DNA of 8,023 nucleotides from Dehalococcoidia bacterium. Its GTDB lineage: Bacteria > Chloroflexota > Dehalococcoidia > Dehalococcoidales > Fen-1064. Of the stretch, positions 1-5,212 are shown in pieces. Position numbers and translations under genes: made by a program. The stretch's first letter is position 1, and each line of letters begins with the position of its first letter. The stretch spans positions 1 to 8,023 of the forward strand of contig JAUYDN010000230.1 in assembly GCA_030691775.1 (NCBI GenBank), read 5' to 3'. The notes below the pieces were generated by a model. That model did not search any database and had not been told where the DNA came from. It worked only from the letters and a program-made list of their open reading frames with translations.

Positions 1-157
1 GCACTACCTGGACCTTGCCTTCGCCCGTGACCCACAAGCCGACCTGCTGACTGGATGTGCCGGCTGTGCCCGGGGTGGCTGTCTGACACCCAACCAGAAA
101 CAGACCGGCGAGAACCGATACAAGCACCGCAAGAGCTAACAGGATTCTGTTACGCAT
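1..157 (-). CDS. SIMPL-domain (DUF541-like) lipoprotein, N-terminal part only
   Basis: The gene runs off the left edge; only the first 52 codons are visible. The start ATG (155-157) is preceded by GGAGG at 168-172, a good ribosome binding site at a slightly long spacing. Residues 5-22 form a hydrophobic signal segment ending in the lipobox LVGC, so Cys24 would be lipidated and the protein anchored outside the membrane. After a Thr/Gly/Ser-rich linker comes LWVTGEGKVQVV, which matches the first strand of SIMPL domains (typically VTGEG.v.v.PD). SIMPL proteins (YggE, BP26) are envelope proteins linked to stress; their biochemical role is unclear. It lies downstream of, and on the same strand as, the ECF sigma factor and its membrane partner, but 394 bases of repeat-rich DNA separate them. 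The lipoprotein call is firm; the SIMPL call rests on one motif. Confidence 0.7.
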   Translation of the reverse strand, partial: MRNRILLALAVLVSVLAGLFLVGCQTATPGTAGTSSQQVGLWVTGEGKVQVV

Positions 158-194
158 CGTTATTTTACCTCCACTCCCTGAATTATCTTCCTCT

Positions 195-223
195 ATTCTA
201 TATAACGGAAAAATGAATTGAAA
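195..223 (-). promoter_or_regulatory. Possible promoter of the SIMPL lipoprotein gene
   Basis: On the minus strand TAGAAT (195-200) is a five-of-six match to a -10 box. The hexamer 17 bases upstream (TTTCAA, 218-223) is a poor -35. The predicted transcript would start about 30 bases before the ATG. Weak evidence. Confidence 0.3.
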
Positions 224-226
224 GGA

Positions 227-261
227 TAGCAGTTAGCGGTTAGCTTTCAGCCTTTAGCTTC
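227..261 (+). repeat. Degenerate 7-base tandem array (TAGCTGA flavour), copy 1
   Basis: Five consecutive in-phase heptads: TAGCAGT, TAGCGGT, TAGCTTT, CAGCCTT, TAGCTTC. The core YAGC is kept in every unit while the other positions drift. It lies in the gap upstream of the lipoprotein gene and just upstream of its possible promoter. The spacing is exact; the function is unknown. Confidence 0.7.
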
Positions 262-290
262 GAGTTGTAATAATCGGCAGTGTTACACCC

Positions 291-406
291 CACCCTGAGA
301 TTCTTCCCTTCGACTTCCTTCAACCCCGTTCAGGACAGGCCGCTCAGAGCAAGCTGTCGTCCTCCGCGATATTGGAGAAACGGACTCTTCCAGAATGACA
401 AGGGTG
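291..406 (-). repeat. Dispersed intergenic element bounded by inverted CACCCT/AGGGTG
   Basis: A 116-base block delimited by CACCCT (291-296) and AGGGTG (401-406). On the minus strand it reads TGTCATTCTGG near one end and GAAGAATCTCAG near the other, the same two ends seen in the 2211-2265 element. It carries no convincing ORF: the reading frame across it lacks a ribosome binding site and is low-complexity. This and the two neighbouring heptad arrays account for most of the 394-base gap between 158 and 551; nothing recognisable was seen at 407-520. Confidence 0.5.
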
Positions 407-520
407 TTTTTGATTGGCACCTTCCTATTTTCTACGTAATAATACCGGGATGACATTGAGAAAGTATGAACATCAAAAATGAGTTTGCGCTGAAGATTGT
501 TTTCCTGCAAAACGTACCTG

Positions 521-555
521 TAGCTGATTGCTGACAGCTGATAGCTTCTTACTAT
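521..555 (+). repeat. Degenerate 7-base tandem array (TAGCTGA flavour), copy 2
   Basis: Five in-phase heptads: TAGCTGA, TTGCTGA, CAGCTGA, TAGCTTC, TTACTAT. The last unit contains the stop codon (552-554) of the DUF5667-type gene, so the array begins exactly at the end of a coding region. Confidence 0.7.
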
Positions 556-1523
556 TTCGATTCCCGCCGGGATTCCAGGTCCTTCTGGGCTTGTTTAGAG
601 GCAGATTTGGCATCCTGTATCATGCGGCGGATGGCGGGTTTAGCTTTCTCCGGGACCTTGTCACTTTCCAGCAGTTTCTCCAGTTCCTGCGGATGCAGGT
701 CGCCATAGTAAATGAGGAGCTTGCGGAGCTTGTCCTTTTCCCCGTCATCTTCTGCTCGAGTCGCCGCAAGTTGAGGAGCGGCTTCCCGGTCTTGGGTGAA
801 GGCCTCCGCCGCGGGCGCTTTGGTGCCTCCCTGGGACACCTTCGGTGTAGCGGTAATCGCAGGTACGGCCGCGGGTGCGGCTAATTCAGTGGAAGGAGTG
901 GTTTCCGCGGTTGCGGTCATCATCAATGCCTTACCTGCAACTGTCTGCTCGTCACGTGTAATAGCGCTTGCTTTCACCAGGTGGTCGTTATAACGCGCGG
1001 CAATTGCCTCTACTTTTTCCGGGTCGGGTTTATCACTCGCGAGGACATTTAATAGCTCTTTGACGCGGCGGTCAGCGTATGTCGTGAGGAGTGCTGCTTT
1101 TTCTACTTCCGAACCGGATAGCTTCACCCGCAGGTTCTCGGTGGCGATTTTCACCGGGTAAAGCGGGTTACCCGGCATGCTACCGTTAGCCGCCAGGACG
1201 GCTCCGCTGCCCATTAGAAAAACGAGAAGCACTGCCATAACTGCCACTGCCCAGCGCGGTTGCCAGCTCAAGAATCTTCCGTGCTTCGGTTTGCCTGTTT
1301 CCGCCATTTTAAGCTGGAGATGGTACCTGCCGTGGGCTATCATTTCCGGCGTTGGTTTGATTTCAACCGTGCGGCGCACCGATAAAGCCGTGCGCAAGAG
1401 CGGCTCGAGCGCTTCTGCCTGTCCCGGGTACTTCTGGAGGCACTGCTCCACCGTCCCTTTGCCGGTCAGCAGGTCTTCCAGGCACGCGTCTAATATGTTG
1501 TCGAACCGGTTATATTTTGCCAT
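552..1523 (-). CDS. DUF5667-type single-pass membrane protein, probable regulator of the adjacent ECF sigma factor
   Basis: 323 residues. The cytoplasmic N-terminus (1-90) carries a motif common in Chloroflexota sigma-factor partners: a DxCLxxLLxGxxxxxxCL stretch followed by YPGQAEALEPLL (residues 12-43). One membrane helix covers about 91-111. The external part begins with NPLYPVKIATENLRVKL (119-135), the signature of DUF5667, and continues through a helical region to about 200. An Ala/Thr/Pro-rich linker (about 200-245) leads to a charged helical tail rich in Lys and Glu. The start overlaps the sigma-factor gene by 14 bases and lacks its own good ribosome binding site, which points to translational coupling. 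By position and topology it probably acts as an anti-sigma or signal-sensing factor; no zinc-binding anti-sigma (ZAS) motif is present, so the mechanism is open. Confidence 0.8.
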   Translation of the reverse strand: MAKYNRFDNILDACLEDLLTGKGTVEQCLQKYPGQAEALEPLLRTALSVRRTVEIKPTPEMIAHGRYHLQLKMAETGKPKHGRFLSWQPRWAVAVMAVLLVFLMGSGAVLAANGSMPGNPLYPVKIATENLRVKLSGSEVEKAALLTTYADRRVKELLNVLASDKPDPEKVEAIAARYNDHLVKASAITRDEQTVAGKALMMTATAETTPSTELAAPAAVPAITATPKVSQGGTKAPAAEAFTQDREAAPQLAATRAEDDGEKDKLRKLLIYYGDLHPQELEKLLESDKVPEKAKPAIRRMIQDAKSASKQAQKDLESRRESK

Positions 1524-2133
1524 TGTGTTCGCCAGCCTTTAATGTCTTGCGTAGCGCCCGGATAGCGCTGTGCTGTAACGCTTTGATAGCGCCCTCGCTC
1601 TTTCCCATCGTCGCGGCTACCTCTGAGATTGACATCTCGCCGGCAAAACGGAGACTGACAACCTCCCGCTGGGCTTTGGTCAATTGCCGTGTCGCCTCGA
1701 CCACCTGCTCGAAATTCAACTTTAGCTCGACTTCCCCCTGGGGGTCGCTTGTACCCGGTATGGGTAGCGATTCATCCAGCAGGATGGTCGGCCGCTTACT
1801 TACTCTCCGGATGTAATCGACAATCTGGTTGTGAGCGATTCTGAAGAGCCAGGCGCTGAAGGGCGCGCCCTGCATCTGGTATGAAGCTATCGATTTGTAT
1901 GCTTTCACGAAGACCTGCTGGGTCATATCCTCAGCCTCGACTCTTCTCCCGATTTTTACGACCACGTACCGGTAAATTCGTCCATAATGACTTTCGTATA
2001 GTGCCGCGAAAGCCTCTTTATCACCCTGCCGCGCACGGCGGACAAGGTCCTGCTCTTCCTGCACTGGATAAACCCCCGTTTTATGCCATCCGAAGCGATG
2101 AAACTCAAGTTCGGGGTCTTTTACCCCGTGCAC
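1510..2133 (-). CDS. ECF-type sigma-70 family RNA polymerase sigma factor
   Basis: Up to 207 residues. Region 2 is clear: DLVRRARQGDKEAFAALYE (about 29-47), then DMTQQVFVKAYKSI and the WLFRIAHNQIVDYIRR segment for core binding and -10 recognition. Region 4 shows LTKAQREVVSLRFAGEMS followed by an SEVAATMG...GAIKALQHSAIRALR helix-turn-helix for -35 recognition. Regions 1 and 3 are absent, as is usual for the ECF group. The longest frame starts at GTG 2131-2133 but has no ribosome binding site. A second GTG at 2062-2064, after GGGGG at suitable spacing, would give the usual ECF beginning (about 184 residues) and may be the true start. It is the first gene of a two-gene unit with the overlapping membrane protein, and probably directs an envelope or stress response regulated by it. 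Confidence 0.92.
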   Translation of the reverse strand: MHGVKDPELEFHRFGWHKTGVYPVQEEQDLVRRARQGDKEAFAALYESHYGRIYRYVVVKIGRRVEAEDMTQQVFVKAYKSIASYQMQGAPFSAWLFRIAHNQIVDYIRRVSKRPTILLDESLPIPGTSDPQGEVELKLNFEQVVEATRQLTKAQREVVSLRFAGEMSISEVAATMGKSEGAIKALQHSAIRALRKTLKAGEHNGKI

Positions 2134-2141
2134 ATATTATA
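2112..2141 (-). promoter_or_regulatory. Possible -10 box and leader hairpin of the sigma-factor gene
   Basis: A perfect TATAAT lies at 2136-2141 on the minus strand, and a CGGGG/CCCCG hairpin with a 7-base loop at 2112-2128. If TATAAT is used, transcription would begin near 2130, at the first GTG, and the hairpin would fall in the leader ahead of the downstream GTG (2062-2064). No convincing -35 is seen, so this is tentative. Confidence 0.3.
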
Positions 2142-2210
2142 ACGTGACATATAATAAAAGGATAGGTTGGGACTCCTCCCCCAATCACAGCCACGCGGCT
2201 TTGCCTCAAA

Positions 2211-2283
2211 TGTCATTCTGAGTCCCGATGTTTCGGTATGAAGCATCGGAAGAACGAAGAATCTCCAGCACCTACTCAGTAGG
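2211..2283 (+). repeat. Dispersed TCATTCTGAG...GAAGAATCTC element with palindromes
   Basis: The block starts TGTCATTCTGAG (2211-2222) and reaches CGAAGAATCTC by 2265. In between is an inverted repeat CCGATG (2225-2230)/CATCGG (2244-2249). A near-perfect 13-base palindrome, CCTACT-c-AGTAGG, follows at 2271-2283. Its two ends match those of the 291-406 element in opposite orientation, so the two flank the sigma-factor unit as inverted copies. Confidence 0.55.
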
Positions 2284-2334
2284 CACGGAGACCCTTTTAG
2301 AGAAAAAGTCCAAATCACAAATTTCAATAGTCAA

Positions 2335-2362
2335 CCCCCCCCTTTCTCCCCACTAGAGGGGG
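2335..2362. repeat. C-run/G-run hairpin in the intergenic region
   Basis: Eight C residues (2335-2342) are followed by CCCC-ACTAGA-GGGG (2348-2361), which can form a 4-base stem with a 6-base loop, or pair the C-run with GGGGG at 2358-2362. There is no T-tract on either side, so it is not a convincing intrinsic terminator. It may be part of another dispersed repeat. Confidence 0.35.
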
Positions 2363-2416
2363 TCAGGGTGACAAGGATGCATTGGGGTTTTAGGGCAACG
2401 CCCAGCCACGCCCAAA

Positions 2417-2465
2417 GCACCAAGTGCCAATAATCAAGTAACAAGGAAATTCCAATATCCAAAAT
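2417..2465 (+). repeat. Degenerate 7-base tandem array (CAA flavour), copy 1
   Basis: CAA recurs exactly every 7 bases at 2421, 2428, 2435 and 2442. The following units GGAAATT, CCAATAT and CCAAAAT stay in the same 7-base register to 2465. A small perfect hairpin, CTACG-cat-CGTAG, lies downstream at 2504-2516. These repeats fill most of the 485-base gap between the sigma factor and rimI, in which no gene is seen. Confidence 0.65.
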
Positions 2466-2523
2466 ACATTAAACGGAATATATATGTCGGTACGTACGAT
2501 TAGCTACGCATCGTAGAAACTCA

Positions 2524-2584
2524 CAACTGTCAACCGACAACTGATTACTGACTACTTCACCGATGGCTGATAGCTGACGGTTGT
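2524..2584 (+). repeat. Degenerate 7-base tandem array (TAGCTGA flavour), copy 3
   Basis: Five in-phase units CAACTGT, CAACCGA, CAACTGA, TTACTGA, CTACTTC (2524-2558), a 5-base break, then TGGCTGA, TAGCTGA, CGGTTGT (2564-2584). It abuts the rimI promoter region and supplies its likely -35 hexamer. Confidence 0.6.
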
Positions 2585-2595
2585 TATGCTAGAAT
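2567..2595 (+). promoter_or_regulatory. Probable promoter of the rimI-like gene
   Basis: CTGATA (2567-2572, four of six for -35), a 17-base spacer and TAGAAT (2590-2595, five of six for -10) precede the ATG at 2619. The leader would be about 17 bases. The -35 lies inside the heptad array. Confidence 0.45.
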
Positions 2596-2618
2596 CATTG
2601 TTTAGAGAGTTATAGAAA

Positions 2619-3278
2619 ATGTACGTCCGCAGGATGCGCCGCGAAGACGTGGCGCAGGTTGTACAGATTGACCGAGAGGCTTTTCCCACGGAATGGCCGC
2701 CGACCAACTTTGACCGGGAACTGGAGAACAACCTGGCATATTATATTGTCGTCACCGAGAAAAAGTCACTTCCGCCCAGTTCCGGACCAAAACCCGTGTC
2801 GTCAGTTGAGTCACAAGGGTTTCTGGCAAGGCTAAAGCTTATTTTCAATCCGGTCCGGGTAGAACCGGCGCCCGGAAACGAGGAACCCATCCTCGGTTAC
2901 GCAGGGATGTGGATAATGGCGGACGAGGCGCACGTAATGAGCATCGCTTCCTGTCAGCGGTACCGGCGGCGCGGGGTCGGCGAAGTCCTGCTCATCGCTA
3001 TCATCGACCTGGCAGTACGGCACAAGGCACGTATCGTCACGCTGGAGGTGCGGGTCTCAAACACCACGGCGCAGAACCTGTATACCAAGTATGGCTTCCA
3101 GAAAACCGGCCTGCGGAAAGGCTATTACCTGGATAATAAAGAAGACGCCATCATAATGACTACGGAATACATCGGCACGGCGGTTTTCCAGGAGCGTTTG
3201 CGCAAGATGAAGGAATCCCATTCCCGGCAGTGGGGACCGGTCTATTATGATATTGAGAAACCCGGCTCCGCGAAATAA
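2619..3278 (+). CDS. rimI: RimI-like GNAT N-acetyltransferase with an internal insertion and C-terminal extension
   Basis: 219 residues, longer than typical RimI (about 150). The N-terminus VRRMRREDVAQVVQIDREAF (3-22) is the usual first strand and helix. The acetyl-CoA binding motif is QRYRRRGVGEVLL (113-125), and the LEVRVSNTTAQNLYTKYGF...GLRKGYY block (about 141-169) is the RimI hallmark. RimI acetylates the N-terminal alanine of ribosomal protein S18 using acetyl-CoA, in the cytoplasm. Two departures are visible: about 40 extra residues at 48-90, rich in Pro and Ser, between the early strands, and a basic tail after about 180. These could change substrate choice, so a different protein N-terminus is possible. 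The ribosome binding site is weak (AGAGAG). It converges on the next gene with a 5-base gap. Confidence 0.82.
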   Translation: MYVRRMRREDVAQVVQIDREAFPTEWPPTNFDRELENNLAYYIVVTEKKSLPPSSGPKPVSSVESQGFLARLKLIFNPVRVEPAPGNEEPILGYAGMWIMADEAHVMSIASCQRYRRRGVGEVLLIAIIDLAVRHKARIVTLEVRVSNTTAQNLYTKYGFQKTGLRKGYYLDNKEDAIIMTTEYIGTAVFQERLRKMKESHSRQWGPVYYDIEKPGSAK

Positions 3279-3283
3279 ACCCG

Positions 3284-3754
3284 CTAACGTTCGCCGAAAA
3301 AGAAGCTGGAAAGGGATGGGTATTTGGGCGGTAGTTCCTTCTGTCCGGTGTTGGTCATCATCCAGTCTTCGAGCTCTTTCCGGCACTCTTCCAGAAGTTC
3401 TCTTAACCGGGTCGTGTCAAGGTGCTTATAGGAATCCGATTTTTCCTTTTTAGCCGCCTTGATGATTTTGTTGAACTCGTCCACCAGCTTAAAAGATTCG
3501 CTAAGGTTCTTTTTCAGGGTTTCGCTGAGAAATCCAATCCTGGTCTTGTTCATCGTCCAGTTGGTGTACTCGAAAGTCCGCGGCTTTTCGTACTTGGGTA
3601 AGTTCTCGGCGATAATCTGGTTGAGTTTGACATCGTACAGGATAAACTGGACTACCTCCGGGTATTTTCCCGGGCCACCGCGCCGTCTCAACAGTGAAAA
3701 AAGCAAAAGCACGAGTACGATAGAAATAACAACGAACAGTGCACTGGAATCCAT
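3284..3754 (-). CDS. Membrane-anchored protein of unknown function
   Basis: 156 residues; family not recognised. A single N-terminal helix (about 5-22) is followed at once by RRRGG, so the body is expected to face the cytoplasm. The rest is soluble and charged, with a strongly helical, possibly coiled-coil stretch (about 75-135) rich in Lys and Glu. There are no cysteines in clusters and no catalytic motif. AGGGG just ahead of the ATG is a good ribosome binding site. It is the last gene of a minus-strand run, 20 bases after the tautomerase gene, so it is probably co-transcribed with it. Confidence 0.75.
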   Translation of the reverse strand: MDSSALFVVISIVLVLLLFSLLRRRGGPGKYPEVVQFILYDVKLNQIIAENLPKYEKPRTFEYTNWTMNKTRIGFLSETLKKNLSESFKLVDEFNKIIKAAKKEKSDSYKHLDTTRLRELLEECRKELEDWMMTNTGQKELPPKYPSLSSFFFGER

Positions 3755-3774
3755 TATTCCCCTTCTTCCCCGCG

Positions 3775-3957
3775 CTATCTTTCAGAAGCGAGCTTGCCGC
3801 CCATGCCCCAGTTATGCTTGGGGACGTCTTTCAGGATAATCTGGAGCGCCTCCGGAGGCACCCCGATTTTCACAAAGGCGGCGGTAATGCCCTCCACGAG
3901 CGTACGCTTCTGGTCGATAGTGCGTCCTTCGTACATTTCCACAATAACGACTGGCAT
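3775..3957 (-). CDS. 4-oxalocrotonate tautomerase family protein
   Basis: 60 residues, the normal length for a 4-OT monomer. It starts MPVVIVEMYEGR, so removal of Met exposes the catalytic Pro1, and Arg11 (mature numbering) is in place. The second half has the family pattern PPEALQIILKDVPKHNWGMGG, with the aromatic NW and GxGG turn. Members use Pro1 as a general base to interconvert enol and keto forms; the natural substrate of this one cannot be read from sequence, and no aromatic meta-cleavage genes are nearby. AAAGGA before the ATG is a clear ribosome binding site. It lies 34 bases after the zinc-ribbon gene, probably in the same transcript. Confidence 0.88.
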   Translation of the reverse strand: MPVVIVEMYEGRTIDQKRTLVEGITAAFVKIGVPPEALQIILKDVPKHNWGMGGKLASER

Positions 3958-3991
3958 CGCAGTATCCTTTAGATATTTATTAATTCTCAGG

Positions 3992-4213
3992 TTATTGAGG
4001 ACGCCTGAATTTGTTCTTCAAAGCCTGAACCTGTTCGAATTTCGCGAGTTCTTCTGGAGCCATAGCTTCCATGAACTTAAGCGCGTTATGTTCCATGCGA
4101 ATTTTAAAAAGTTCATGACATTTCCAGCACTTGTAGGGACCTTCGTAAACCGGGTCGGAGATGGAGAATGTGCCTTCGGTGTTGCACTTGGGGCACTTTA
4201 TCTTGGTCAACAT
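3992..4213 (-). CDS. Small four-cysteine zinc-ribbon protein
   Basis: 73 residues from the ATG at 4211-4213. Two CxxC knuckles, CPKC (7-10) and CWKC (29-32), form a classic zinc ribbon; the remaining 40 residues are helical and basic (ends KNKFRRPQ). Upstream in-frame codons exist, but AGGAGG at 4225-4230 and a good -10 at 4247 make this start best, although the spacing of 12 is long. It is the first gene of a likely three-gene transcript with the tautomerase and the membrane protein, and lies 130 bases downstream of the Trm9-like methyltransferase gene on the same strand. It could bind nucleic acid or a partner protein. A Trm112-like partner role for the methyltransferase is conceivable, but the sequence does not match Trm112/UPF0434 well. 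Confidence 0.75.
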   Translation of the reverse strand: MLTKIKCPKCNTEGTFSISDPVYEGPYKCWKCHELFKIRMEHNALKFMEAMAPEELAKFEQVQALKNKFRRPQ

Positions 4214-4246
4214 CAGCGCATGCGACCTCCTGTTACTGTATTTACC

Positions 4247-4273
4247 AGTATACCACCCTGACCCCCCGCCCAA
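4247..4273 (-). promoter_or_regulatory. Probable promoter of the zinc-ribbon/tautomerase unit
   Basis: On the minus strand TGGTATACT contains TATACT (4247-4252, five of six) with an extended -10 TG. A partial -35, TTGGGC (4268-4273), sits 15 bases upstream. The predicted leader is about 27 bases and contains AGGAGG. The extended -10 compensates for the poor -35. Confidence 0.5.
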
Positions 4274-4281
4274 CCACCCCC

Positions 4282-4323
4282 CAAGTTACAAATCGCAAAA
4301 ATCAATTATCAAACAACAACTAA
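4282..4323 (+). repeat. Degenerate 7-base tandem array (CAA flavour), copy 2
   Basis: CAA recurs at exactly 7-base spacing six times: 4282, 4289, 4296, 4303, 4310 and 4317. The remaining four positions of each unit vary but are mostly A/T. It fills the gap between the methyltransferase stop and the zinc-ribbon promoter. Confidence 0.7.
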
Positions 4324-4343
4324 TCATCAAGAAGATGAACGTA

Positions 4344-5006
4344 TCAATCTTCAGGAGCAGGTTTTTTTATTACAGCACAGACATTTCGCGAGAAAAACTT
4401 GATTGGGAGGCTGTACCTGCTTTCCGGGAAAAGCCTGACGAGTTCGAACCCGGCTTGTTTCACCAATCGTGTGAGTTCACGATAAGAAAAAAGGTTGTAA
4501 TAGCGATAGAGCGTTTTGTCTCTTGAGCGCCAGGGAACAAATACAATTCGTCGGTGTAACCAAAAGCGCGGTTGCCACCGGTTCCACACGGTAATAAATG
4601 CCTGGCGATTGGGTTTAAGCACCCGCTTTAGCTCAAGGAGCGCCGTCAGACGTTGCTCTGTCCGCAAGTGGTGGTAAGTAGCCACGGCTATGGCACAATC
4701 GAACGATTCATCCCGGTAAGGGAGCGAGGCTGCGTCAGCCAGCGTAAGGTTGACGCTAAAACGGTACTTTTCCGCGTATTTTCGGGCTAGCCTCAGCATT
4801 TCTTCTGAGAAATCGGTGCCGTGCAGTTCAAAATGCGCGGCAAAGGGAAGGAAATCCGCCCCGTGCCCGCAACCGGTATTGAGCAGTGTGCCGGCCCGCC
4901 ATTCCTGTGCCAGCGCCTCGAGTTCACGGCGGAAAATGGTGTGGTGGCGATAGTTGTACCAACCCGGTGCAATCTGGTTGAAAACGTCTCTGAGATTATC
5001 GTCCAT
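4344..5006 (-). CDS. Trm9/ALKBH8-like SAM-dependent methyltransferase, candidate tRNA wobble-uridine carboxymethyl methyltransferase
   Basis: 220 residues, one class I Rossmann domain. Motif I is LLNTGCGHGAD (41-51); Asp65 ends strand 2 (GTDFSEEML); ADAASLPYRDESFD is 90-103. Beyond the generic fold, several blocks match the Trm9/ALKBH8 methyltransferase family: VFNQIAP (8-14), AVATYHHLRTEQRLTALLEL (107-126), RVLKPNRQAFITVW (128-141), VFVPW (155-159), RYYNLFSYREL (168-178) and a C-terminal NVCAVIKK strand. In yeast and humans these enzymes use SAM to methylate cm5U at tRNA position 34 to mcm5U, downstream of Elp3. The start ATG has no ribosome binding site. No promoter is clear; a palindromic repeat lies 50 bases upstream. 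A general UbiE-type methyltransferase is the main alternative, but the VFVPW and RYYNLF blocks argue against it. Confidence 0.8.
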   Translation of the reverse strand: MDDNLRDVFNQIAPGWYNYRHHTIFRRELEALAQEWRAGTLLNTGCGHGADFLPFAAHFELHGTDFSEEMLRLARKYAEKYRFSVNLTLADAASLPYRDESFDCAIAVATYHHLRTEQRLTALLELKRVLKPNRQAFITVWNRWQPRFWLHRRIVFVPWRSRDKTLYRYYNLFSYRELTRLVKQAGFELVRLFPESRYSLPIKFFSRNVCAVIKKPAPED

Positions 5007-5055
5007 AGGCCGGTGAGAGAGGTGTCAAGTTTCTGTAAGTGAGGTTGTTTATCAA

Positions 5056-5128
5056 TGTCATTCCCGACTTGATCGGGAATCCAGACGTTTCTCCTCAGCT
5101 CTGGATTCCAGCCTCCGCTGGAATGACA
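5056..5128. repeat. Palindromic dispersed element with cloverleaf potential
   Basis: A 73-base element with perfect inverted ends TGTCATTCC (5056-5064) and GGAATGACA (5120-5128). Inside are ATTCCCGA (5060-5067)/TCGGGAAT (5073-5080) with a 5-base loop, GGAATCCAGA (5076-5085)/TCTGGATTCC (5100-5109), and ATTCCAGC (5105-5112)/GCTGGAAT (5117-5124) with a 4-base loop. The pairings are alternative folds of one cruciform. Its TCATTCCCG...GGAATCCAG wording resembles dispersed repeats found in many bacterial genomes. Confidence 0.75.
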
Positions 5129-5212
5129 AATTGCGTTACTAAACACTCTCTGTAAGTATAACATAGAAGGTGAAACGCGAAACTCTAACCGATAATCCTG
5201 GTGGTGGGAAGG

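Noticed and set aside
283..510. 75-residue minus-strand reading frame
   Set aside because: It lies across the dispersed element 291-406, has low-complexity content, no ribosome binding site and no recognisable motif.
227..555. CRISPR array
   Set aside because: The repeats are 7-base degenerate tandem units without spacers of constant length, and no cas genes are present.
2121..2327. 68-residue minus-strand reading frame upstream of the sigma factor
   Set aside because: It covers a dispersed repeat with palindromes and shows no domain, and its end overlaps the sigma-factor start region; most likely non-coding.
4214..4273. Longer N-terminus for the zinc-ribbon protein (20 extra residues)
   Set aside because: The extension would cover the ribosome binding site and the extended -10 promoter, and its residues are unlike a conserved domain.
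4344..4372. Intrinsic terminator at the end of the methyltransferase gene (GAAGAT/ATCTTC and a nearby T-run)
   Set aside because: The T-run is within the coding sequence on the wrong strand for termination, the stem is six bases with a 10-base loop, and no U-tract follows it in the direction of transcription.
5056..5128. tRNA gene suggested by the cloverleaf-like folding
   Set aside because: No T-loop (GTTCRANNC) or D-loop signature and no CCA; the stems are explained by nested inverted repeats of a dispersed element.
4793..5164. 123-residue minus-strand reading frame overlapping the methyltransferase
   Set aside because: It is an alternative frame of the methyltransferase 5' end plus the palindromic element; the methyltransferase frame carries clear family motifs.
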